From: Firmicutes bacterium CAG:822
Lineage (GTDB): Bacteria; Bacillota_I; Bacilli_A; RF39; UBA660
DNA: 25,436 bases
Direction of reading: 5' to 3'
Assembly: GCA_000432855.1 (NCBI GenBank)
Contig: HF990841.1
Location: 1 to 25,436 of the forward strand
Shown here: one piece after another, positions 7,359-14,099 of the stretch
Numbering within the stretch: the first letter of the stretch is position 1
How the letters are laid out: each line of letters begins with the position of its first letter
Position numbers and translations under genes: made by a program
The notes under the pieces: model-generated
The model's database searches: none
What the model was told of the DNA's origin: nothing
Seen by the model: only the letters and a program-made list of their open reading frames with translations

Positions 7359-7389
7359 ATAGTCTTAATTATTTTCTTGCATTTTAAAT

Positions 7390-7418
7390 TTGTCGATAAT
7401 TAATTTGTTATATGTAAT
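7390..7418 (+). promoter_or_regulatory. Possible internal promoter
   Basis: TTGTCG (7390-7395) is followed after 17 nt by TGTAAT (7413-7418), in the 85-nt gap before the SMUG2-like gene. Both boxes are imperfect. Transcription could equally come from 5390. Confidence 0.35.
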
Positions 7419-7446
7419 TTAAAAAGCGAATAAGGGAGGTATTTTG

Positions 7447-8172
7447 ATGATTAAAGAAGGAAGTGTTGCACATAAAATATTGGAATTCAATTTAACTTTG
7501 TCTGAGCAATTGTTAGAAGTGCCACAAGGATATAAAATTATAAATCCATTTAACAGCAGTTCTAAGGATCAAGTAAAAAGAATAACAACATTATTTTATC
7601 AGAAATATTACAATGATAATAAAATGCGTCGTTTAATATTAGGCAGTTCTCCAGCTCGTCGTGGTACAGCAGTAACTGGCATACCGTTTGAAGATGCTGC
7701 ACATATTCAGACAGAAACGGGTATTGTTATTGATAATTTTTATGTGAATAAAGGTTCTTCCAATTTTTTATATGAAGTAATGAATAAATATGGCGGATGT
7801 TCAAAATTTTATGATGATTTTTTAATGAGTTTTGTTTGTCCTCTTGGAATTGCTAGAATTAGTTCAAAAGGTAATGAAGTAAATTGTAATTATTATGAGA
7901 ATAAGAAATTAGAGAAAATGCTATATCCATTTATTTTGGAATCATTGCACAAACAAATTAATTTTAACATTGATACGAGTGTGTGTTATTGTATTGGAAG
8001 TGGAGAAAATTATAAGTTTTTATTAGAAGTTAATAAAAAATACCATTTATTTGGTACTATTATTCCACTTGAACATCCTCGATTTATTATGCAATATAAT
8101 TCGAAAAATAAGGATACGTTTCTTAAAAAATATCTAAATGCCTTAAATTATAAAAAGCTAGATAGAAGGTAA
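7447..8172 (+). CDS. SMUG2-like uracil-DNA glycosylase family protein
   Basis: This 241-aa protein carries the hallmarks of the SMUG2/DUF4918 branch of the uracil-DNA-glycosylase superfamily. Motif 1 at residues 65-81 is 'LGSSPARRGTAVTGIPF', and motif 2 near 207-217 is 'PLEHPRFIMQY', followed by 'FLKKYLNAL'. A Cys-rich strand 'VCYCIGSGENYKFL' also fits. Family enzymes excise uracil or damaged bases from DNA by attacking the glycosidic bond. Here the usual Asn or Asp of motif 1 (as in 'GINPG') is Ser, so catalysis may differ or be lost. GGGAGGT (7434-7440) is 6 nt from the ATG at 7447; the in-frame TTG at 7444 is too close. The next gene begins 15 nt downstream, indicating an operon. Confidence 0.75.
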   Translation: MIKEGSVAHKILEFNLTLSEQLLEVPQGYKIINPFNSSSKDQVKRITTLFYQKYYNDNKMRRLILGSSPARRGTAVTGIPFEDAAHIQTETGIVIDNFYVNKGSSNFLYEVMNKYGGCSKFYDDFLMSFVCPLGIARISSKGNEVNCNYYENKKLEKMLYPFILESLHKQINFNIDTSVCYCIGSGENYKFLLEVNKKYHLFGTIIPLEHPRFIMQYNSKNKDTFLKKYLNALNYKKLDRR

Positions 8173-8187
8173 AGGAGTGAAAGGTTT

Positions 8188-8964
8188 ATGAAAAAGGATA
8201 AAATATTTATACATTTTGATACTAATGATATAAGCATATATCAATTGAATCAAAAAAAAATTAAGTTATTAAAAAAGAAACAAGTTTTTTTTAATGAAAC
8301 TTTAGTAAATGATGAATTGTTAAAAAAAATTGATAGATTTTTAAGTGAATTAAAAAATATTGTTGGTACTGTTGATAATGAAAGAGTGAGGTTATATGCA
8401 ACTGGTGTTTTTCAAGAATTTTCTAAGGAAGAACAAATGCAATTAATTATTCACGTTTTTGTTAGCTCAGGTCTTTACTTTAATATTGTTCAGCCTGATT
8501 TAGAAAACTTTTATTTAGATAGAAGTTTTGAAATAAGCGGAAAAAGGAATATGTTTGATGGTTTAATCAATCAGGAATTTCGAAAAGTTGTAATTTGTGG
8601 TAGTTTTCAACAGCATATGCAAGAAATTGGTGCTGTAATTGAATGTTTAAAAAAGCATAATATTCAAGTACTTAGTCCATGGACAATGAATATAGTTCCT
8701 GAAACGGTTGGAACTGATTTTATACTTTTAGAAGGACAAGAGTTGATTAATGAAAGAGATGCTTGGAGTCATAAATATGATCATATGAATAAATTTAAAA
8801 AAGTAGATGCAATTATTGTGTGTAATCCTGATGGTAAAATAGGTAAAGGAACGATGTTTGAATTTGGCTTTATGGTAGCTTATGCTAAAAGAATAATCTT
8901 TATAAATGAGCCTAAAGAATTGTCGATTTTATTTCCTTATGAAGTTGGCTTGAATTTTGATTAA
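8188..8964 (+). CDS. Nucleoside 2-deoxyribosyltransferase-like protein with extra N-terminal domain
   Basis: Residues 131-245 look like a nucleoside deoxyribosyltransferase (NDT-like) Rossmann domain. 'KVVICGSF' forms the first strand, 'IQVLSPW' the second, and D177 lies in a middle helix. D207 opens 'DAIIVCNPDG', and 'GKGTMFEFGFMVA' contains E225, the position of the catalytic glutamate in the family. These enzymes cleave or transfer the N-glycosidic bond of nucleosides or nucleotides. The N-terminal 115 residues, with 'VRLYATGVF', 'LYFNIV' and 'DLENFYL', faintly resemble the start of Ppx/GppA-type ASKHA proteins; that is a guess. AAAGGAG (8171-8177) lies 10 nt before the ATG. It is the last gene of the cassette, closed by the terminator at 8972. 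Confidence 0.7.
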   Translation: MKKDKIFIHFDTNDISIYQLNQKKIKLLKKKQVFFNETLVNDELLKKIDRFLSELKNIVGTVDNERVRLYATGVFQEFSKEEQMQLIIHVFVSSGLYFNIVQPDLENFYLDRSFEISGKRNMFDGLINQEFRKVVICGSFQQHMQEIGAVIECLKKHNIQVLSPWTMNIVPETVGTDFILLEGQELINERDAWSHKYDHMNKFKKVDAIIVCNPDGKIGKGTMFEFGFMVAYAKRIIFINEPKELSILFPYEVGLNFD

Positions 8965-8971
8965 TTTATTT

Positions 8972-8999
8972 GATGGATACTAAATATCTATCTTTTTTT
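8972..8999 (+). terminator. Intrinsic terminator closing the cassette
   Basis: GATGGATA (8972-8979) pairs with TATCTATC (8985-8992) around CTAAA, followed by seven T. The T-run begins the right-hand copy of the 90-nt repeat, just as at 4734-4759. Confidence 0.8.
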
Positions 9000-9081
9000 G
9001 TAACCTTATACCTACTATTTCATATTTTAATGTAGAGGTGGTTATGTGAATAATTTACAGGTGGTTGTCGATGCTGGTCAT
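8992..9081 (+). repeat. Imperfect direct repeat, copy B (intact amidase leader and start)
   Basis: This is the functional counterpart of 4752-4841. It holds the T-run, the leader, the Shine-Dalgarno sequence GAGGTGG (9035-9041) and the first 12 codons of the amidase gene. A possible promoter lies inside (TTGTAA 8998-9003, with TATTTT 9023-9028 at a long 19-nt spacing). The two copies bracket about 4.15 kb. Confidence 0.8.
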
Positions 9082-10416
9082 GGTGGCACGGACCCTGGAG
9101 CTGTCAGTAGTTCTGGAGTACAAGAAAAAGATTTAACTTTAATGATTGCTAGGTATATGTATGAAGAATTTCAAAAGAAAGGAATTCCAGTTACTTTAGT
9201 TAGAAGTGTTGATGAAACGGTATCACCAACTGAGAGAGTAAATAGAATTTTAGATGCTTATGGAGATAATCCTAATGTAGTGATTATTTCTAATCATATT
9301 AATGCAGCAGGATCTGGAATACAAGGGGCTGAAGGTGCAGAGGTTATATATGCTTTGAGAGATAACAGTAACTTGGCTTCAAATATTTTAACGGCTTTAG
9401 GTAATGCTGGTCAAAAGATGCGGAAGTTTTATCAGAGAAGACTTCCTAGTGATACATCTAAAGATTATTATTTTATCCATAGAAATACGGGAAGTAATAC
9501 TCATCCCGTTATAGTTGAGTATGGTTTTATCGATAATCCTGAAGACTTGTCTAAAATACAAAATAATTATAAAGAGTATGTTGATGCGGTTGTCGATGCA
9601 GTAATTGCAACTTATGAAGGTGAAACAATACCTAGTTTGCCAGAAAGTGGTAATTATTATGTGGTTCAAAATGGTGATAGTTTATGGAAGATAGCTAATA
9701 AGTATGGAATTACAGTGAATGAACTTAAAAGTTTGAATGGTTTAACGAGTAATAATTTAACAGTAGGACAGATACTTGAGGTGCCTGGTAGTTCTAGTAG
9801 TGCATCTGGTACATATACGGTAAAATCAGGCGATAGTTTGTGGAAGATAGCTAATGAGTATGGTTTAACGGTAGCCGAACTTAAAAGTTTAAATGGGTTA
9901 ACTAGTGATAATTTGAGTATTGGTCAAGTGCTTAAAGTAAGTAATTCTAGTGGTTCTTCTAATAGTTCTGGTAATACTTATACAGTTAAGTCTGGTGATA
10001 GCTTGTGGAAGATTGCTAATCAGTATGGAGTTACAGTGAATGAACTTAAAAGTTTAAATGATTTAACTAGTGATATTTTAAGTATTGGTCAGGTACTTAA
10101 AATTCCAAGTAGTTCATCTAGTAATAGTTCTGGAAGTACATATACAGTAAAGGCTGGCGATAGTTTATGGAATATTGCCAATCAATATGGAATAACTGTC
10201 GATGAGTTAAAAAATTTAAATAATTTAACAAGTAACACTTTGAGTATTGGTCAAATTTTAAAGGTACCTAATGGTGGTAATACATATACGGTAAAATCAG
10301 GTGATAGTTTGTGGAGTATTGCGAATAGATATGGGACGACAGTCGATACACTTAAAAGTTTAAATGGACTTACAAGTAATACCTTGAGTATTGGTCAAGT
10401 ATTAAGGTTACCATAA
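9046..10416 (+). CDS. N-acetylmuramoyl-L-alanine amidase (Amidase_3) with five LysM repeats
   Basis: This enzyme cleaves the bond between N-acetylmuramic acid and L-alanine in peptidoglycan. Residues 1-190 form the zinc Amidase_3 domain with H12 ('DAGHGG'), E27 ('QEKDL'), H84 ('SNHIN') and catalytic E158 ('VEYGF'). Five LysM modules follow at about 204-247, 257-298, 312-353, 366-407 and 413-456, joined by Ser/Gly-rich linkers. They bind N-acetylglucosamine chains and are so alike ('GDSLWKIAN') that they look recently duplicated. No signal peptide is visible, so export is unexplained; release by lysis or a holin, or a non-classical route, is possible. The start is GTG at 9046, since the overlapping ATG at 9044 runs straight into TGA. 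A related ATG-started fragment lies at 4806. Confidence 0.92.
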   Translation: MNNLQVVVDAGHGGTDPGAVSSSGVQEKDLTLMIARYMYEEFQKKGIPVTLVRSVDETVSPTERVNRILDAYGDNPNVVIISNHINAAGSGIQGAEGAEVIYALRDNSNLASNILTALGNAGQKMRKFYQRRLPSDTSKDYYFIHRNTGSNTHPVIVEYGFIDNPEDLSKIQNNYKEYVDAVVDAVIATYEGETIPSLPESGNYYVVQNGDSLWKIANKYGITVNELKSLNGLTSNNLTVGQILEVPGSSSSASGTYTVKSGDSLWKIANEYGLTVAELKSLNGLTSDNLSIGQVLKVSNSSGSSNSSGNTYTVKSGDSLWKIANQYGVTVNELKSLNDLTSDILSIGQVLKIPSSSSSNSSGSTYTVKAGDSLWNIANQYGITVDELKNLNNLTSNTLSIGQILKVPNGGNTYTVKSGDSLWSIANRYGTTVDTLKSLNGLTSNTLSIGQVLRLP

Positions 10417-10418
10417 AA

Positions 10419-10438
10419 AAATAGGAATAATCCTATTT
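10419..10438 (-). terminator. Bidirectional terminator between convergent genes
   Basis: AAATAGGA (10419-10426) pairs with TCCTATTT (10431-10438) around ATAA. On the minus strand it is followed by a clean T-run and serves the deacetylase gene. The plus-strand T-tract is weaker. The deacetylase stop codon (10433-10435) lies inside the stem. Confidence 0.75.
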
Positions 10439-11488
10439 GATATTTTTAACAAGGTCAAATCTATATCCTTGTTTTTTCATGTTATTAATAAATGTGTCTA
10501 GGGCTAAATAATTTCCTTTGTTTTTTGGATGCATTAAGTATATAGCACCATTATGAACTCTTTTAGTTAGTTCGTTTAGGGCTTTTTCTTTTGTAACGTC
10601 TTCTTTGTAATCTAAATAATCTGCACTATAAAAGTATGTGCGATAACCTAAATCCTTCATTATTTGTAAGTCACGAAAACTCCATTCTCCTCTTGGATCA
10701 CGATATATTTTTTCCATATTTTTCCCGGTTATTTCATAATAAGTTTGTTCGACATCTTTTATTTCCTGCAAATATTTATCGAAGTTTTCTCTTGTGGCAA
10801 GGGAAGGCATATTTAAATGATGGGATGTATGATTGGCAATTGTATGACCTGTTTCAGCCATTTGTTTAATTAATTCAGCATTTTCTTCAATAAATTTACG
10901 GCAGAGGAAGAAAGTGGCTTTAACATTATTTTTGTCTAAGACATCGACAATTTCTTTAACGTAGGTTTCTAATCCGCCTTCATCAAATGTTAGATATAAA
11001 ACTTTTTCATCTGGTCCCATAAAGAAAGCATTATATTTTTTTAGTTCATTTATATCGGCACCTCCAGATGGCCTTTTACCATCTGATTTATTGTTGCTCC
11101 ACCAACCTCTACTTTGATTATCAATATTGCCGTATTCATCTTTATAGGTTATTTCTTTTCTTTGGATTATTTTGACAAATCTATGAGCTTCAGCGGTTTC
11201 ATCTTTTGAATTGGTAACAGTATATATTAATTCGTAGGTACCGATTTTTCCATTTTGAACTTGTCCTTTAATTTTGACTTGGTTTGTGATGTTACCATCA
11301 TTTGGGTCGGTGGCTTTGTAGCCCGGTTCTTTATATTCTTGATCTTGATATATGGTTATTATATTTTTCCCTGATAAAGTTATTTTAGGTATTTCAATTT
11401 TGTTTTTGTTGATAAATTTAAGGTAAATAGCTAAGGCTATTAGGATAACGAGTATTCCCGATAATAAGATTTTTATTTTTTTAAACAT
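10433..11488 (-). CDS. PdaA-like peptidoglycan/polysaccharide deacetylase with Ig-like domain
   Basis: This 351-aa protein has a membrane anchor at residues 8-25. An Ig-like DUF5011-type domain follows (about 35-110, with 'YQDQEYKEPGYKATD' and 'GTYELIYTV'), then a NodB deacetylase domain (163-347). The linker 'RGWWSNNK' and 'KYNAFFMG', together with 'LYLTFDEGG', 'ATFFLC', 'NHTSHH', 'RDPRGEWS' and 'GAIYLMHP', match PdaA, which deacetylates N-acetylmuramic acid on the way to the spore-cortex muramic delta-lactam. Metal ligands are D169, H220 and H224. The usual TFDDGP/TFDNG motif is TFDEGG here. The added Ig-like domain is not in Bacillus PdaA. GAGGTG on the minus strand lies about 5 nt before the ATG. 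A role in sporulation is possible but not shown. Confidence 0.85.
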   Translation of the reverse strand: MFKKIKILLSGILVILIALAIYLKFINKNKIEIPKITLSGKNIITIYQDQEYKEPGYKATDPNDGNITNQVKIKGQVQNGKIGTYELIYTVTNSKDETAEAHRFVKIIQRKEITYKDEYGNIDNQSRGWWSNNKSDGKRPSGGADINELKKYNAFFMGPDEKVLYLTFDEGGLETYVKEIVDVLDKNNVKATFFLCRKFIEENAELIKQMAETGHTIANHTSHHLNMPSLATRENFDKYLQEIKDVEQTYYEITGKNMEKIYRDPRGEWSFRDLQIMKDLGYRTYFYSADYLDYKEDVTKEKALNELTKRVHNGAIYLMHPKNKGNYLALDTFINNMKKQGYRFDLVKNIK

Positions 11489-11549
11489 TTTCGCACCTCA
11501 ACACATTATATGGAATATATTGTTAAGTTATGATGAAATAATTTAATAA

Positions 11550-11578
11550 TTGTACTTTTGATAAAAGTAATATATAAT
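11550..11578 (+). promoter_or_regulatory. Sigma-A promoter for the phosphohexomutase gene
   Basis: TTGTAC (11550-11555) is followed after 17 nt by a perfect TATAAT (11573-11578). The predicted start falls at the Shine-Dalgarno AGGAGG (11585-11590), so the leader would be very short. Confidence 0.65.
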
Positions 11579-11597
11579 TAAAGTAGGAGGATGGGGT

Positions 11598-12968
11598 ATG
11601 AAAATAACAAAAGATATTAATAATGCAATTTTTAGAGAGTATGATGTACGCGGAATTTATGGTGATGATTTAAATGAGGATGTAGCTTATACGGTTGGTA
11701 AGGCTTTTGGTAGTTATGTTAGAGAACTAGGTGAAAGTAAAGTAATATTAGGTCATGATAATAGAGATAGTCATCATGAACTTTATCCAGCTTTAATGCA
11801 AGGAATTTTGGATAGTGGAGTTAATGTACTTAGTTTAGGTTTGGTGACAACACCTATGCATAATTTTGCGAAAATATACTATGATGTAAATGCGGGTATT
11901 ATGGTAACAGCAAGTCATAATCCAAAAGAGTATAATGGATTTAAAATGTCTGTTAAGAAAGAAGATTCATTATACGGAAGAGATTTACAAGCTTTTAAAC
12001 ATTACTTAGATTGTTATGATTTTAAAAGCGGGAAAGGAACTGTAATTAACGAAGATGTCTTTCCAGCATATCTTTCTAATTTAAAAAAATCTTTGAATTT
12101 TGGTAAGCGTAAAATTAAGGTAGTAGTGGACTGTGGTAATGGAACGGGTAGCGTGTTTATCGAAAATATACTAAAAGAATTTAACATAGAGTATGAACTT
12201 TTATACTCTGAAAGTGATTCTAATTTTCCAAATCATATTCCGGATCCGGCAGTAAAAGCTAATTTACATGATTTAGGTGAAATGGTTAAAGAATTGGGCT
12301 ATGATTTGGGAGTAGCGGTTGATGGCGATACTGATAGATGTGGCTTGGTTTTAGAGGATGGTACATTTGTGTCAGCCGATATGATTATGATTTTATTTTA
12401 TAGAGATTTGGCTGAGCAAATGGAAGTTAAAAAAGGCGTGTTTGATGTTAAGTGTTCAATGAGTTTAATCGATGAGATTAAGAAACTTGGTTTAGAACCT
12501 TGTATGAATAGAACGGGTAGTGTATATTGCCGAAGTTATGTGAGTGAAAATAATTTAGATTTTGGTGGGGAGTATTCTGGACATTTATTTTTTAGGGATA
12601 GATATTTAGGTTTTGATGATGGGATTTATGGAATCCTTAGAATTATAGAATTACTTTCTCATACCGATAAAAAAATAAGTGAACTATTTGATGGAGTTAA
12701 TCATTATTTTTCAACTGAAGAGTTAAAAGTAAGAGTTACTGATGAAAATAAATTTAAAATTGTCGATGGAGTTATAAAATATGCGAAAGATAAAAAATAT
12801 GAATTTTCTTTAGTGGATGGTATTAGAGTTACTTTTGATGATTGTTGGGCTTTAGTAAGAGCTAGTAATACAGGACCAGATTTAACGGTTAGATTTGAAG
12901 CTAAAACTGAGAAAAGGTTAAATGAGATTCAATATGAGTTTACTAAAGTTATCGATGATTTGAAATAA
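11598..12968 (+). CDS. Phosphomannomutase/phosphoglucomutase family enzyme
   Basis: This 456-aa alpha-D-phosphohexomutase interconverts hexose 1- and 6-phosphates for cell-envelope sugar synthesis. The phosphoserine loop is 'TASHNPKEYNGFK' with S106. The Mg2+ loop is D242-G-D-T-D-R247, with Thr where the family usually has Gly. The sugar-binding loop is 'GGEYSGH' (323-329), and the phosphate-binding loop is 'RASNTGPDLTVRFE' near the C-terminus. Length and domain order fit the ManB/AlgC branch (COG1109), which often accepts both mannose and glucose phosphates, so the exact substrate is uncertain. AGGAGG (11585-11590) is 7 nt before the ATG. An ATG at 11591 is out of frame. No clear terminator follows before the tRNA promoter. 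Confidence 0.9.
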   Translation: MKITKDINNAIFREYDVRGIYGDDLNEDVAYTVGKAFGSYVRELGESKVILGHDNRDSHHELYPALMQGILDSGVNVLSLGLVTTPMHNFAKIYYDVNAGIMVTASHNPKEYNGFKMSVKKEDSLYGRDLQAFKHYLDCYDFKSGKGTVINEDVFPAYLSNLKKSLNFGKRKIKVVVDCGNGTGSVFIENILKEFNIEYELLYSESDSNFPNHIPDPAVKANLHDLGEMVKELGYDLGVAVDGDTDRCGLVLEDGTFVSADMIMILFYRDLAEQMEVKKGVFDVKCSMSLIDEIKKLGLEPCMNRTGSVYCRSYVSENNLDFGGEYSGHLFFRDRYLGFDDGIYGILRIIELLSHTDKKISELFDGVNHYFSTEELKVRVTDENKFKIVDGVIKYAKDKKYEFSLVDGIRVTFDDCWALVRASNTGPDLTVRFEAKTEKRLNEIQYEFTKVIDDLK

Positions 12969-12995
12969 AATAATTAAATTATATAGTATTTATTG

Positions 12996-13024
12996 TTGAA
13001 ATAAATAATAAAATATTATATAAT
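12996..13024 (+). promoter_or_regulatory. Sigma-A promoter of tRNA-Thr
   Basis: TTGAAA (12996-13001) is followed after 17 nt by a perfect TATAAT (13019-13024). Initiation near 13031 would give only a couple of extra nucleotides before the mature tRNA 5' end at 13033. Confidence 0.75.
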
Positions 13025-13032
13025 TTTGATAT

Positions 13033-13106
13033 GCCGCAATAGTATAAAGGTATTACGAGGCCATGGTAAGGCTTTAATCGGCGTTCGATTCTCCGTTGCG
13101 GCACCA
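13033..13106 (+). tRNA. tRNA-Thr (anticodon GGU)
   Basis: The acceptor stem GCCGCAA (13033-13039) pairs perfectly with TTGCGGC (13096-13102), followed by discriminator A and an encoded CCA (13104-13106). The D-arm lies at 13042-13056 with GG in the loop. The anticodon stem AGGCC/GGCTT encloses the loop ATGGTAA, giving anticodon GGT (13065-13067), which reads ACC and ACU. The T-arm has the loop TTCGATT, with stem CGGCG (13079-13083) against CTCCG (13091-13095), leaving a single C-T mismatch. All other features are canonical. It is a single-gene transcript with its own promoter and terminator. Confidence 0.92.
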
Positions 13107-13115
13107 TATAAAAAT

Positions 13116-13143
13116 AACTCGAACATTTTTTGTTCGAGTTTTA
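13116..13143 (+). terminator. Terminator of the tRNA gene
   Basis: AACTCGAACA (13116-13125) pairs perfectly with TGTTCGAGTT (13131-13140) around five T, followed by a short T-tract. From 13144 to 13334 I see no gene. That stretch contains a TGAATA-G-TATTCA palindrome (13273-13285) and a degenerate second copy starting at 13297. Confidence 0.75.
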
Positions 13144-13334
13144 ATATGAGAAAATATATAATTATTTTAAAAATATATGCCAAAAACTAACGATAATTTA
13201 AAAATTCAAAGAAAGTGATTGAATATTTTAAAAATTATCTAAATAAAAATAACTAAATAAATTTAGTGTTTGTGAATAGTATTCATAAAATTCTCTTGAA
13301 TAGTGTTCGTGGAAACAAAAATATCCTAGTCATG

Positions 13335-13985
13335 TTAGAAATATAAGTATTTAAAGCCTAAATATTTTTTATAAATGGTGGACGCTCTTGGAAGTGAAAA
13401 TAAATTTGCAAATATGAAATTATATAATTCGTCAGCTAAGAATATAAAACCTAAACTATAACTGATAATTAGAAATATTTTTTTATTCATATGTTTGGCC
13501 AGGTAAAAACAAAATGGTACAACTAAATACATGAGTAATAAACTGGATATTCCAAAAACTAAAACACTTCTTAAACAAACATATCCGTTGATGTTTCCGA
13601 AGTTTAATATTTCTTGATTATAATCCCAACATATGACATCATTAAAGTGAACCATATACCAGCCGGCAATATATTCTAGTATACCGGTAGCAAGCATACT
13701 GGTTATAAAAATAAATAGAGGTTTTTTTCTTTTTTTGTAAGTTAAGAAAAATATGATAACCGCACCTATGGCATATATGTTGATCCAAGGTAGGAAATTA
13801 CCGCCGCGCCAATAAAATTGTTTCATACCACTATTAAAAAAATAAAAGATAAATTCATATAACCAGCCAAATACACCCGATATGACAATTATTAAACTTA
13901 TTATGCCAATAAAGGTTGATTTATCAAATTTATAATCATTGTTTAAATAATTTTTAAATTTTTCTTTCATAAAGCTCACATCCAT
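13335..13985 (-). CDS. PF06541-type multi-pass membrane protein (putative ABC transporter permease)
   Basis: This 216-aa hydrophobic protein has about five membrane segments. It shows the pattern of the PF06541 family ('putative ABC-transporter type IV'): 'GVFGWLYEFIFYFF', 'WRGGNFLPWINIYAIGA', 'ATGILEYIAGWYM', 'CWDYNQEILNFGNINGYVCLRS' and a C-terminal hydrophobic hairpin. The function of the family is not established despite its name, and no ATPase gene is adjacent. Two starts are possible: ATG at 13985 with no visible Shine-Dalgarno site, or the in-frame ATG five codons later (13970) preceded by GTGAG. The second may be the true start. It is a lone minus-strand gene, divergent from the CorA-like gene. 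Confidence 0.75.
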   Translation of the reverse strand: MDVSFMKEKFKNYLNNDYKFDKSTFIGIISLIIVISGVFGWLYEFIFYFFNSGMKQFYWRGGNFLPWINIYAIGAVIIFFLTYKKRKKPLFIFITSMLATGILEYIAGWYMVHFNDVICWDYNQEILNFGNINGYVCLRSVLVFGISSLLLMYLVVPFCFYLAKHMNKKIFLIISYSLGFIFLADELYNFIFANLFSLPRASTIYKKYLGFKYLYF

Positions 13986-14099
13986 CTATATTTTATCAGA
14001 AAAGTCGGATGTTTGGAAATATTTATGTATTTCTTTACATTAATTAATCATCATGATATAGTAGTTAATAGATATTATAGTAACAGAAAAGGTGAAAGT

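Noticed and set aside
9826..10416. Repeated DNA units resembling a repeat array.
   Set aside because: These are the coding repeats of the LysM modules, not a CRISPR or intergenic repeat array. I saw no CRISPR array anywhere in the window.
10636..10869. Plus-strand open frame opposite the deacetylase gene.
   Set aside because: It lies wholly inside the conserved NodB domain on the other strand and has no ribosome-binding site.
14013..14099. Longer start for the CorA-like protein.
   Set aside because: The extra 29 codons have no ribosome-binding site and read as nonsense, and a good site precedes the ATG at 14100.
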